Positions 34,388 through 44,705 are shown, counted from the stretch's first letter. The stretch is DNA of 64,000 bases from Uliginosibacterium sp. (GCA_016718265.1 JADKDZ010000012.1:62001-126000), one strand, 5' to 3'. The notes: a model not told the origin generated them from the letters alone. Program-made: numbers and translations.

Positions 34388-35262
34388 TTCTGCCCCAGGC
34401 GAAAAACCGCTAAGGGCAGTTTCACCACGAAGTGCGCCCAGACGCCCAGCGTCACAAAGGCGCGGAGTGGCCATGCGTGCCGTGCTGCATAGAACTTGCG
34501 GTAAAAACGCACCATCCCGTGGTGCTTGTGCCACGCTACAAACACTGGGCGACTCACGCTGCACACGCCTTTCTCGTGGGTCACACTCGCTTGCGGCACA
34601 AACAATATCTTCCAGCCTGCCAGACGGAATCGCATGCACCAGTCGAGATCTTCGCAGTGCAGGAAGTAGGCCTCATCCAATGCGCCGACGGATTGAATCG
34701 CCTCGCGACGCACCAGCATGCAGGCGCCGGAAATGGCATCCACTTCCGACACGGACTCGCCAACACTTTCTTGCGACAACACAATATCGGGCAGCAGGCG
34801 CGGAAAGACTCGCGACAAGCGATACAGACCGCTCGCGCGCACAAAGCTTCGCCAGGGCGTTGGTGTGGCTCGACGCCCACCCGCTTGAACTCGCCCGTCC
34901 GGATAGCGCAGCACAGGCCCTGCCATCGCCGCCGCGGAGTCAGCCAGCAAAGCCTCCAGAAGTGCCTCAAGCGCGGGCGCTGTCAGCACACAATCCGGGT
35001 TGAGATAGAGCAGAAACGGCTCAGAGAGTGCCGCCAGAGCCTGGTTGCAGGCGACGGAGAAGCCCCGATTCTCCGTGTTCACCACTATCTTCAACTTCTC
35101 GCTTGATCCGCACACCGCCTGCATGGCGGCAATGCTGCCGTCTCCGGAAGCATTGTCGACAACCTGCACGGAACCCACCCGCCCGCATGCGATTGACGAT
35201 TGCACAGCACGGCACAAAGCAGGCCCGGCGTTGTAGTTAACGATGATGATCCCGACTTTCAA
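34384..35262 (-). CDS. Family 2 glycosyltransferase (rhamnosyltransferase-like)
   Basis: Cytosolic inverting glycosyltransferase for cell-surface glycan, 292 residues. The GT-A start VGIIIVNYNAGPALCRAV, the acidic LYLNPDCVLT and a later ED pair (YFLHCEDLDWCMRFRLAG) resemble the WbbL type. A weak C-terminal membrane-associated stretch follows. A TTG at 35262 behind AAGGGG was taken as start; a GTG at 35313 with no ribosome site is the alternative. Between the epimerase and the acyltransferase in one operon. Confidence 0.85.
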   Translation of the reverse strand: MKVGIIIVNYNAGPALCRAVQSSIACGRVGSVQVVDNASGDGSIAAMQAVCGSSEKLKIVVNTENRGFSVACNQALAALSEPFLLYLNPDCVLTAPALEALLEALLADSAAAMAGPVLRYPDGRVQAGGRRATPTPWRSFVRASGLYRLSRVFPRLLPDIVLSQESVGESVSEVDAISGACMLVRREAIQSVGALDEAYFLHCEDLDWCMRFRLAGWKILFVPQASVTHEKGVCSVSRPVFVAWHKHHGMVRFYRKFYAARHAWPLRAFVTLGVWAHFVVKLPLAVFRLGQK

Positions 35263-35325
35263 GCACAACCCCTTCGCAAGCTGCCCCGTGATGGCACAGG
35301 CTGATTGTCTCACGCGACGTTGCGC

Positions 35326-36210
35326 TCACCGCTCGAAAAAACGGTCCGCAACGGGCCAGAAATGCCAAAGTGCGGGTTCTTCACGCACGGCGTCCTCCAG
35401 CAGCACAAAGACTTTTCCGAGCAACTCACTCAAATCTTCGCAGGTGCCAAGCTGCCTGATCCGGAGGAATCGGGCGCCGTCGGCCAATCGGAGACCGGTC
35501 AGAAAGACCGTCACGGGAATTTTCTGTTCCACCGCCACACGCAGCAAGGCCCGCGGCACCCTTGCGTATTGGCCCAAAAAGCGGATTCGCTCGCTGGCTG
35601 ACACCTGATCTGCAGGCACATCAACCGCAGCCAGCCCCTGCTCGCCTGCCTTGAGCGCTTTCAGCAGAGGCCGTAGTGAGGTCCCGACTTCCAGCGGGCG
35701 AGACCCCAGCGCATGACTCACTGCCCGATTGCGCAAGCGGATGTAGTGGTAGTAGATCCATCGGCCGCGAAAGTGCTCGGGATTCAATGCAGCCACCAGT
35801 GCGTGGGCACGCATCCCGCACTGCGCGGCATGACGCAGGCCCCACATGCCCGCCCCCCAATGGAAGGTGCACAAAAGCGCCGCCTCGTCACCTGCTGGCC
35901 AGCGGCCCTCAACTGTGAGGTGCCGAGTCATCCAGCGGTCACTCCGTAAGCGCGCAAGGTAATAATCCGCATGGTCAACCATTGTGACCAGGCGACGATG
36001 GCGTTGCCAATTCGCATCCGTAGCGGCAAGCCCGACTGATCTTGCGGCTGCATGCGAACTTGCAACGCTCTCAACGTATAAGACGTCAAACCGAGAGAGC
36101 TGCCGAAAGAGCGCGTAAGCCCACGTCCAGGGCAACACGCCAGCGAGGCCTGGAATCAGGATGCACTCGATGAGATCGCGGAACTCGCGTTGGAACCGTG
36201 AGAGCGCCAT
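35326..36210 (-). CDS. LpxL/LpxM-like lysophospholipid acyltransferase family protein
   Basis: Membrane-associated acyltransferase of the lipid A biosynthesis family, 294 residues, usual length, with a hydrophobic N-terminal helix. The catalytic region reads TFHWGAGMWGLR. The canonical motif is H-x4-D/E; here the position after four residues is Met, so the acidic partner seems missing or shifted. Lies 14 nt after the split wzt gene, so it may acylate the exported glycan or lipid A. The chosen ATG at 36210 lacks a strong ribosome site. Confidence 0.75.
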   Translation of the reverse strand: MALSRFQREFRDLIECILIPGLAGVLPWTWAYALFRQLSRFDVLYVESVASSHAAARSVGLAATDANWQRHRRLVTMVDHADYYLARLRSDRWMTRHLTVEGRWPAGDEAALLCTFHWGAGMWGLRHAAQCGMRAHALVAALNPEHFRGRWIYYHYIRLRNRAVSHALGSRPLEVGTSLRPLLKALKAGEQGLAAVDVPADQVSASERIRFLGQYARVPRALLRVAVEQKIPVTVFLTGLRLADGARFLRIRQLGTCEDLSELLGKVFVLLEDAVREEPALWHFWPVADRFFER

Positions 36211-36224
36211 GGCTGATTCTGGCG

Positions 36225-37459
36225 CTACACCCAGGAGTAGGGGATGCGAACAAGGCCAGGCGTCGGAATCGCGGAGGCGAACGTGAAGGCCTGACACTCC
36301 TTCCAGTAGTCGTAAACAACCATGCCCTGGGAATCAAACAGAAACCCGCTGACAACATATTCACCAGAGTGCAGTGGCAGCTTGTCGAAGGTGATCCCGA
36401 TTTCCCAAAGACCGTCTCCCCGCGACTTCGGCTGCACGCCATCCACATGCGTCACCACAGACGTGATGCCTGGCCCGTTTACCTGCTCCAGCATCACGCC
36501 GATGCTGGGCGGTGCTGCGTCATGACAGATTGCCGTAATGCGGATCGACAAGTCCGACCCGTTCAGCACGGGGGATCGCCTTTGCCAAGGTCAAGCACCT
36601 CAAATGACTGAATGGCTGCCTGCGCCGAGGCCGGCTGACCTGGCGTAGAGGTCCGGACGGAGCCCGAGAGTAACCCATCCTGCGGACGCTGGCTGTCAAG
36701 CATGCGAACGTGAGACTCATAGGCCGCCATGACCATGTCGGTTGGTCCAAACGCCCTGACACGCCCTTGATCAAGCCAGAGCGCTGCGTCGCAAAGCTGA
36801 CGAATATGGTACTGACTGTGCGAGCAAAAAAGGATGGTGCAGCCACTTTGTCTGAAGGCATCGATCCGCTCAATGCACTTTTTCTGAAAATGCTGGTCGC
36901 CCACAGCCAAGGCTTCATCAATGATCAGAATTTCGGGCTCGACCGCCGTGACCAGCGCAAAGGCAAGGCGAACCGTCATGCCAGAAGAATATGACTTGAC
37001 GGGGCGGTCGATCGCAGCTTCCAGTTCGGCAAAGGCGATGATCTCCGCCTCCAGCCGGCGCATGTGATCGGCATCGATTCCGATCAGGGCTCCACCGAAG
37101 TACAGGTTCTCCCGGCCAGTAAATTCCGGATGAAAGCCAGCCCCCAGCTCCAGGATCGCCGTCAAACGACCATTACGAACGACCTGCCCTGTGCTCGGCT
37201 GCAAAGAACCGGTCACGAGCTTCAAGAGCGTACTTTTGCCGGCGCCATTGTCACCGATTACGCCAAGACACTGCCCCCGGTGCAGCGAGAACGACACGTC
37301 CGCCAGCGCCCAATGGGTACGGTACTTCCCCTTGCCAAACAGTGCCGACTTGACTCGCTCTTTGGGCGAGTCAAACAGACGATACTGCTTGCCAAGAGCG
37401 CTCACCGCAAGCGAGACCTGGGGCTCCGCAGATGTCATGGGCTTGATCGGATCTATCAT
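36225..37459 (-). pseudogene. wzt: Wzt-type ABC transporter ATPase, split by a frameshift
   Basis: ATP-binding subunit of an O-antigen/polysaccharide exporter. The first frame has the Walker A GDNGAGKSTLLKLV, signature YSSGMTVRLAFALV and Walker B ILIIDEALAVGD, then runs to a TGA at 36563. The C-terminal Wzt glycan-binding domain (from LNGSDLSIRITAICHD) continues in another frame from 36569. One extra C in the C5 run at 36570-36574 (minus strand) would join them into about 410 residues, close to known Wzt. Either a sequencing error, a disabled gene, or two coupled proteins (GTG overlaps the TGA). Start at 37459 or 37438 is uncertain. Confidence 0.8.
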
Positions 37460-37514
37460 CGTGCAGTGGTGTGAGACGGGCACTATTGTTCAGGCGTAAG
37501 GGCGGCAAGGCGTG

Positions 37515-38315
37515 CTATAGCCAATCCACGATTTGTTCGCGGGAGTGCGAGAGAATCTGGTCGAGAATGATCGCTAGCCCACCGAGCCAAGCTATACAGC
37601 CTATCCAGGCGGATGTGGTCGGCAACGCACCTTGCAGCAAGATCGACTGGTAGCCCTCCACCAAGGGTGTCATGGGATTCAGCCACAGCAGCCAACGCAG
37701 CGATTCAGGAAACATACTCGCTGGAAACAGGACCGGTGACGCAAAGATCCCGATGTTCAGCGCGAAACCCAAGACTTGAATGACGTCACGCATGGCAGCC
37801 GCCAGCACCGAAAGCAGATAGCCGAGCAAGAAACAGAGCAGCAGCTGAAAACCAAGCCACACTGGCAGGACAAGCAAGCCGGCGCCAAAGCGATGCAAGG
37901 GAATGTAAGCCAGCACGAGCAAGACAAACAGCGGCATATATACCGTGGCAGCCGCCAACACGGCACGCATCGGAAAAAGTACCAGTGGTAAGGGATTCTT
38001 TTGCAGAAGGTCTGCAGCGTCGAGCAGACTGGCGCTTGCACGCGAAGTCGCTTCGCAAAATGCTTGCCAGGGCAGCATGCCGACGATGAGAAACGCGCCG
38101 ACGGCCCGCGTCGGCGCGTTTTCCGCCAATCTGGCTTTGAACACAACGTCGAACATGAAGTAGTAGGCCGCCATGGTCAGGAGTGGCTGGACGTAGGCCC
38201 AGCCAATTCCGACAACCGAACCGGCATGACGCGCCGCGAGCTCGCGGCGGACCATCATGCCAAGCAGACTTCGCGCGGCCCACAAAGCCCGGGCTTCGGG
38301 AAGCAACTGCGTCAA
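37515..38315 (-). CDS. wzm: Wzm-type ABC transporter permease
   Basis: Membrane subunit of the polysaccharide exporter, ABC-2 type, 266 residues with about six helices (GIGWAYVQPLLTMAAYYFMFDVVF, then MLPWQAF). Its start overlaps the stop of the parvulin gene by 4 nt (ATGA) and the wzt gene follows by 55 nt. It works with Wzt to move an undecaprenyl-linked glycan across the inner membrane. Confidence 0.92.
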   Translation of the reverse strand: MTQLLPEARALWAARSLLGMMVRRELAARHAGSVVGIGWAYVQPLLTMAAYYFMFDVVFKARLAENAPTRAVGAFLIVGMLPWQAFCEATSRASASLLDAADLLQKNPLPLVLFPMRAVLAAATVYMPLFVLLVLAYIPLHRFGAGLLVLPVWLGFQLLLCFLLGYLLSVLAAAMRDVIQVLGFALNIGIFASPVLFPASMFPESLRWLLWLNPMTPLVEGYQSILLQGALPTTSAWIGCIAWLGGLAIILDQILSHSREQIVDWL

Positions 38316-39196
38316 GGCTTGGGCAAGGGCTTCGTGACGAGCTGCCGAATCGCCTCGTCATTCACGCGAGCACTTCGCATTACGGCATCGCTCGTTTCAG
38401 CCCTGCGCTGCCTCGCCAAGCCGGCCACGATCGCCTTCGCGATCTGGTCCTTGACCTCATCGAAAGGCTTGAGCGCAGATTTGAGTTTGCCGTAGAGCTT
38501 GATCACGTGATAGCCAAACTCCGTCTCGACAACGCCGCTGTATTCGTCGGTTTTCGTCAGCGCAAATGCGGCTTCCTCGAACGGCTTGACCATCTTTCCA
38601 CGCTCGAACCAGCCCAAATCCCCGCACGCGCCTTACTCCCGGGGTCATCCGAATACGTCTTCGACAATTTTTTCGAAACCTCGCCGGCAAGCAGCTATGG
38701 CATGCACGTCATTCGGCAGTTTTTCGCGTCCGGTTTATCTTTTGGCAATCAATACATGCGGAGCGCGGCGCTTCTCGGCAACCCGGTACTTTTCTGGCTG
38801 CGGCTGGTACCGCGCACGCGCCAGTTGTTCAACCTGAGCTGCGGCGGTTTCGCCGCACCATCACGACGCTCCGTCGCAGCCTCCGCCAGGCAATTTTGTC
38901 GCGGTTGCGCTTCATGTTGCCAGCTCAACTTCTCCGGATACGGTCCGCCGAGGGCGAGCGCTTTCGCAGCAAGGTAGCCTCGAGTACAAACTCATCGCAC
39001 TTTGCCGGGTAATCCGGCCGACCCAGAATGTTCTCCTTAACATCCGGCGTCGCCAGAAAGTTCTTCTTGGATATCCGCCCGGTAATCCAACCCCGACATC
39101 GCCCTTAATCAGCACATTGCAACACGCATCCGCCCAGACAGGCTGCGAAACAGGAAACCCGAAAATGCAGGCACACACACGACCAAAGACCTTCAT
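38312..39196 (-). pseudogene. Parvulin-type peptidyl-prolyl isomerase, multiply frameshifted
   Basis: Remnant of an exported PpiC/EpsD-like isomerase. The N terminus MKVFGRVCACIFGFPVSQPVWA is a signal peptide. Matching pieces then appear in different frames: KNFLATPDVKENILG, ARYQPQPEKYRVAEKRRAPHVLI (start of the rotamase domain), TYSDDPGSKARAG, and from about 38617 GWFERGKMVKPFEEAAFA with VVETEFGYHVIKL. At least five shifts are needed to join them, yet the total span fits a 290-residue protein. The last piece ends 4 nt inside wzm, so the original was coupled to the exporter. Confidence 0.75.
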
Positions 39197-39273
39197 ATTT
39201 CTACCTCAGCAAAGCAAGAAAGGGGATAAGACCCGCGCAAACAAGAAAAGATCCGGCTTTCCCCACTAAACGC

Positions 39274-39297
39274 AAAAAGGGCGGGGTTTCCCGCCCT
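39274..39297 (-). terminator. Rho-independent terminator after the surface-protein gene
   Basis: AGGGCGGG / CCCGCCCT with a 4-nt loop, then TTTTT on the minus strand, about 25 nt beyond the last stop of the broken surface-protein gene. Confidence 0.85.
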
Positions 39298-39320
39298 CTG
39301 ATTACCACACTAGCTCGATA

Positions 39321-40965
39321 TTACAGCGGCGCACCAGGCGTGAAGCGGTGGTCGTAGTTCGTGCCGTAGCCTGCAGCAGAAGCGTTAGCGCCGGCCACAT
39401 ACTTCGAGAACTGCTGACCCAACAGCGGCAAACCATACGCACCGGTGATCGGAGCCACCAAGCTCAGCGTCGCCCAACCGGTCTTGGTCAACGTCGCCGG
39501 CGAGAAGGTCACGTTGATCGAACCAGCGTAACCCTTGGCGCCAATCGCCACGGTCGAGTTCGGCGACTTCAGCACGCCGGTCGCAGCCCCCGGGCTATTC
39601 AGCGAGATCACACCCACTTCATTACACAGGTGGATTTCAGCGGTTGTGCCCGGCACAGACGGCGAAACCACGATCTCAGACGAACCACCTTCCGTGGTAC
39701 GCTCGCTACGATCGTATGGGTGTAATCCCCCACCGCACGCAAGCGCCGTGACCATCATCCGCAAAAGAGACCAAGTCAGCACATCGTAGGAAGCGTCAGG
39801 TCAAGAGTAAGACCCGACGTCACAGTCGCGTTACTACCAAACGCATACACCCCGCCACGACCGGCAACGTGATAACGACGCGTCGGCTGCGAGAACACCC
39901 AGTCGGTAGCCAACACCACACCATCAGCTGCATCAGACATGAACTCACCTGTCGTCGCGGTACGCAGCAGCGCGTTGGAGAGATTTATCGCCTGATCAGT
40001 CGAAAGATCAGTGCCCACTTCGTACGTGGACATATCCGGGAAGTCGTAGTCAGCGGCACGGACTGGTAAGGGTGGCCTGCAGCAAAACAGCATCAGCCGT
40101 CGAACGGAGACCGTAGTCACCATTTGCAGGATCTCGAAGAAATAGTGCCAGAGCCAAACTCACGTCCGACAATAGAGTCAGTAGCTGTCGTCACACGCGC
40201 GTTGCTTTGCGCGGAGTAAACGATCCGAGTACCGCCGTCAGCGTTGTCAGCTTCAAAAGCAGTTGCCCACGCGCTGTAAGCACTGTTATCCGCCGTATTC
40301 AGAATCACCCAGTTGCCAAACAGCGTCGGCGTAGGAGCAGCCAACTCGGTGTTTGTAACATGATTGTTCCGCTCAATCGCACCGACCACACCATCGACAG
40401 CATTGTCGCTACCGGTACAATCGACGGTACCATCAGCCTTGTGCTTGATCGCGTCGTACAGATCTGAACCAGAAGGAATATCGGCCATGTTGAAGATTTC
40501 AACATAACCTTCCTTCACGCCGATCGGATCATCCTTCTTCAGACGGGCCGTCACGAAGGTGCTGTTAACACCCGGATTCCAGACGCCGCTGACTTGCGTC
40601 CAGTCCTTACCCACATTCTTGGGCAGGGTGCAGGAATTGTCAGTCGTGAAGAGCGCAGTACCCTTACCATCCGGGGTCGGCTGAACGTCAGCCACCCACA
40701 CGTCGCCCGGCGACAGGAAGACCTGGAAGTCGAAGATATCGTCCGAATCCAGCGCGCCGCGGAAACGCACCTTAACCGCCTTACCATTGGTGGTGTCGGT
40801 GTTAACGATATTCAGGTAGGTATGCTGACCCGATTGGGTGGTGAAATACGGAACGACCAGCGAGTGACCGATGCCGTCTTGTTGAACGGTGATAGCGGCG
40901 TTGGCTGTACCAGCCACACCACCCAGTGCCAGAGCAACACTCAGCGCGAGAAATTTCATTTTCAT
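39321..40965 (-). pseudogene. Exported surface protein, multiply frameshifted
   Basis: A secreted protein of a family I recall as large cell-surface proteins of Rhodocyclales/Burkholderiales, though I cannot name a function. The first frame has a signal peptide (LALGGVAGTANA) then ITVQQDGIGHSLVVPYFTTQ and continues to 40117. Family-like text resumes in other frames: NGDYGLRSTADAVLLQATLT, RAADYDFPDMSTYEVGTDL, FSQPTRRYHVA, then PYDRSERTTEGGSSEIVVSP and LVAPITGAYGLPLLGQQF to the stop at 39321. At least three shifts. A terminator follows, so this was an independent transcript. Confidence 0.7.
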
Positions 40966-40991
40966 AAATTAATACTCCTGTTTTAGGCTGG

Positions 40992-41020
40992 TTAAGCGCA
41001 ACAAGCGATTAAGCGCAACA
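40992..41020. repeat. Direct repeat TTAAGCGCAACA, two copies
   Basis: Two 12-bp identical copies 17 bp apart (start to start), about 30-50 bp upstream of the surface-protein gene. They could be a regulator site, or part of its promoter region. No known motif is recognised. Confidence 0.45.
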
Positions 41021-41155
41021 GTGCATCAAACAAAGCGCGGGGTAAAGCTACCACAGTAGCCAAAACTCTCGCAACTTAACGCCCCCCAGCACCGCAGTAA
41101 GTTGCAAAAAAACAACTATCAGCTCAATCAAGCCCTCCCCTCAGGAAACTAGCGA

Positions 41156-41572
41156 TTAGAGCTTGTGGAAATACCACCACTCCCCCTCCTCCCGAACCCA
41201 CTTTTCATTCACAACTGTAAAGCTGGGCAACCCCTTGGTAAAGCCGACGTACACTTTCATTTCGACACTCACCTGCACATCGCACGCATCCTCGCTACAC
41301 ACGACGGATGTCACCTTTGCGCCGGTCCATCGCGCTGCGTTACCAAAGAGATTCCGGTAGCGCTCCTTGAGCTGCACCTTGCGGAACGATGGAGTCGCAT
41401 AATGGTACGCGCTATCAAAATCAGCTGCAACCAACGCCTCCCACCGCTTGGCGGAACGTGCCCGGACGTTTTCTTCCGCACTGACTTTCGATCCGGAGGT
41501 GGCGCAGGAAGCGAGGCACGTCGCGATCACCGCCACAAGCAGACCCAACCTTGCGCTCTTTCCACAAAACAC
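41156..41572 (-). CDS. Small putative lipoprotein
   Basis: Unknown function, 138 residues. A lipobox LASC puts the lipidated Cys at about 23 (LVAVIATCLASCATSG). The mature part (RWEALVAADFDSAYHYATPSFR, then CSEDACDVQVSVEMKV and EKWVREEGEWWYFHKL) resembles NTF2-like small lipoproteins in length and pattern, not proven. It stands alone between the surface-protein and T2SS loci. Confidence 0.8.
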   Translation of the reverse strand: MFCGKSARLGLLVAVIATCLASCATSGSKVSAEENVRARSAKRWEALVAADFDSAYHYATPSFRKVQLKERYRNLFGNAARWTGAKVTSVVCSEDACDVQVSVEMKVYVGFTKGLPSFTVVNEKWVREEGEWWYFHKL

Positions 41573-41710
41573 CCTAAACTACTGACAACAATCATATTTA
41601 ACGCCTCCATTGACCGATCGGTCGCTCACTTCTTTTTGCCCCTCTGGGCATTTCGACCAATTCCTGCGATGCCAAGCATCGCGTCTCTTGTTTGCGTGAT
41701 TGCAACACCT

Positions 41711-43899
41711 TTACTGCACGACAGAGGCGCCGCCCTTGGCATCCACGGCGGGAATTCCGCTTCTCTCCGAACCGGTCATCTCTGGAATCAAAACATCCAG
41801 CTCGCCGCCGAGGCGGCTCAGACCGCGCATGCGCTCCCGAAGTTCCAGCGAGACATCTGCCGCGTCGCTACCGGTCCGCACAACACGTGGCGTAATCATC
41901 ACCAGCAGTTCGGTCTTTTCGTTCGTTTTTGTATTCGAGCTGAATAACGCCCCGAGCAGCGGAATGTCTTTCAGGAGCGGGAAGCCGGCGTCACTCTTCG
42001 AGGTATTCCCCCGGATCAGCCCCCCAAGACGATCGTCTCGCCGGACTTCACCGCTACGCGTGTCGAGATCTGACGTTGCATAAACGCAAACTGGTTAGTC
42101 ACAGGATCCTTATCCCCCAAATCGACGACTGACTGATTGACCGTCATAGCGACGACGTCACCCGCGTTTACTGATGGCGTCACCGCCAATGAAACGCCTG
42201 TGTTCTTGTACTCGTAGGCCGTGGAAGCGAATGAGGACGTAGACGAAATGGTTGTACCCGTCTGGACAGGTTGCTGATTCCCAACGTTGATGCTCGCCAT
42301 CTGGTTATCCATGACCATAAGGGAAGGGCTCGAAATCACCTTGATCAGAGAATCTTTTGCGAGTGCGTTCAGCACGCCTTGTATCGCTTTCGCCGGGTTG
42401 GTCAGCGTGTAGGAAAAACCCGTTGTCGCCGCGCTGAGCGCTGATTGATCGGAGAACTTCAGCGTTCCAGTCCCGCCCCATCCGGCCCCCGGGTGATCGA
42501 AGGTGTTGTTGAAAAACCACTGCAGCCCATACGACAGCGATCCGCGCAGCGTCACTTCGACGATCGAGGCCTCGATCAGGACCTGCGCTTGTGCGACATC
42601 AAGCCTGCGCAATGAGGTCTCGATCTTTTTGTACTCTGCCGCCGTGGCGTAGATCACCAAGGAGTTGTTCCGCTCATCCGCGACGACCTTGACGCTGTCC
42701 CCCATGGAAACCGGTGTCACGACTGGCGCAGCGGCGGTTTGCGCAGTTGCCACCTGATTCGTGCCCGACGTTGAGCCTACCGTCTTGGACGTTGCACTCG
42801 CAGTGTTCAGCCCTGGGGCAACACCGGTGCCCTGCCGCGTAGCTGCCGCGGCGTTAGCCCCACCCCCGAATATCCCGTTCAGGACCGCCGCCAGACTCGT
42901 TGCAGCACCGTTTTGCACGCGATACACGAATAGCTGCTGCTCGTTTTCGCTTACCAGCGGGCGGTCGATTTTCTCGATCCACGCGGCAGCGTGGTCAATC
43001 AGCTCAGCGCGTGCCGAAACGATCAAAACGCTATTGATGCGTTCGACTGGCAAAATATGCAGCCCGCCAATGCCTGGAAGCGCGCCGCCGGCATCCGGCT
43101 TGCCACCGGATACGTTGACAACCAGACGCATCGCAGATTCCACATCTTTGGCCGAGATATGTTTGAGCGGAAATACCCCGACCGACATCCCCTTCAGCAG
43201 GTTGACGTCAAAGGTATCGACCATCGACAGCCACCCGTCCACCTGGTTACGCGTCCCGGCAAGCACCAGCAAGTTGCGCAACGGGTCGACCTTGACAAAG
43301 GCCTCCACGCCAGCCACAGGCTTTAAGATCTCAGCCATTTCAGCCGCGCCGATGTAGCGCAGCGGGATGATGACTGTGCCATGACCGGCCGGCAAAGCCC
43401 CCGCACCCAAGCGTTTGGGAACAGGCACAACGCCCTTGAGGGCTTCTGGGCGCCCAAGGTGATAGGTGCCGCGCGCGTCGCGAACCATCAAGACCCCGTT
43501 TGCCTGCAACGCACTCTCGAGCACCGCTACCACATCATCCACAGGCACTGGCGTATTCGTCGAGAGCGTGATCGAGCCCGCCACGGGCTGATGTATCACG
43601 TAATTCGCGCGAAGGATCTCTCCCATTACGGTATTGATGACCTCCGTAATGGGCGACTGCTCAAAACGCAAGGAGACCGGCGAGCCTTTTTCCGCCCCTG
43701 GCGCTGCTTTGGGCGCGGCACGAATCACCTCGTCATTGCCCTTGATAATCAGCGGACCTCCCGTCTTGAGCGCCTCGATAGCGCGACGCTCTGCGGCCAC
43801 GGCCGGGTCGGCACTGACGACCGAAGGCTCCGCTGCAACGAGGCCCCCCGCCAAGCACGCCAAGCACACCGTCACCATCCAAAAGCTAGGCTTCACCAC
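41711..43899 (-). pseudogene. gspD: Type II secretion secretin GspD, broken by one frameshift
   Basis: Outer-membrane secretin channel. Signal peptide at the start, N0/N1-N3 repeats (FEQSPITEVINTVMGEI, LRYIGAAEMAEIL, PLKHISAKDVESAMRL), a Gly/Ala/Thr-rich linker and the secretin core SSPSLMVMDNQMASINVGNQ. The first frame ends ETIVLGG-stop at 42016. The missing end (LIRGNTSKSDAGFPLLKD, LLVMITPRVVRTGSD) reads in another frame to 41711. One extra G in the G6 run at 42020-42025 would make a complete 729-residue protein. As written, the secretin C terminus is lost. Confidence 0.85.
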
Positions 43900-44027
43900 T
43901 CAAGTCCTCTCAAGATCAAATTTGCGAGGTCTGGAAGAATCCATGCTCCCAGCCCTATCCACACATCCATCCATCATTCCTGCTTGCCGGCAAAACAACG
44001 TACCCGGCGAGCACCACAAGCTGCCCG

Positions 44028-44705
44028 CTACCACGTATCAAAAGGCTTCAGGCCCGCATTGATCCGGGCTTTATTGATGCGGTCCCGACGCTCCTGTACC
44101 AATTGGTCAAATGACGCATTCGCAGCGGGCGCCGACGGCGCAGGTGCCGCTCCAGGCTTGGGCTCGGCTCTGGCTGCTGCCTGCGGCGCGGCTTGCGCGA
44201 GCGAACGATACGTCATCGTGACTTTCCGCTCACGAGATCCTTCTGCAACGAAGAGTGCGTCACGCCCCGCTACGCCCTTCAAGGTCCATTCTCCAATTTT
44301 CTCGCCGAAGGCCAGCCGCCGCATTGCCCCGCCCACTTTTGCAACGACGCTACCCTTTCCGTCTCCAAGCGAGACCAAACCATACAGCTCGAGCGATGCC
44401 AGTGGATCTGGAGGCGGGGGCGGAGGGGGCTGCACGACCGGTGGCGGTGGAGGAGGTGGACTTGGCGGCCGCCTCGAACTGAAAAATAAAGGTCTCTGGC
44501 TCGTCGCACTCAGGCCGGAAATATCCAGGGCGGCAAGGCTCACCTCAACAGAAACCATCGAATCTTTGCTGGGCAATACTGGTCTCGGTTCAGCCCAGTA
44601 TGTCTTTCGAAACTGAAAATCTTCGCCATCAAGCCACTTCTGGACCAGATTTGTCGCCAGCACTGCATTCATGGCGAGGAGCAAAGCCGTGATCAGAAGT
44701 CTCAT
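44028..44705 (-). CDS. GspC/GspN-like T2SS inner-membrane protein with proline-rich linker
   Basis: A 225-residue bitopic protein: N-terminal helix (LLITALLLAMNAVLATNLV), a polyproline linker near 80-100 (PPPPPPPVVQ), and a HR-type domain (LELYGLVSLGDGKGSVVAKV, then GEWTLKGVAGRDALFVAEG). This suits the GspC role of linking the inner-membrane platform to GspD. A C-terminal Ala/Pro-rich tail is unusual. Coupled to gspM by a 4-nt overlap. No other GspC candidate is in the operon; the name GspN is also used for this type. Confidence 0.75.
   Translation of the reverse strand: MRLLITALLLAMNAVLATNLVQKWLDGEDFQFRKTYWAEPRPVLPSKDSMVSVEVSLAALDISGLSATSQRPLFFSSRRPPSPPPPPPPVVQPPPPPPPDPLASLELYGLVSLGDGKGSVVAKVGGAMRRLAFGEKIGEWTLKGVAGRDALFVAEGSRERKVTMTYRSLAQAAPQAAARAEPKPGAAPAPSAPAANASFDQLVQERRDRINKARINAGLKPFDTW

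Noticed and set aside
36570..36574. Phase-variation tract in wzt
   Set aside because: Five bases is short for slippage switching; an error or plain mutation is more likely, so not claimed.
43381..44616. Open frame of 411 codons on the plus strand
   Set aside because: Antisense to gspD and the GspC/N gene; Pro/Gly runs mirror the polyproline linker.
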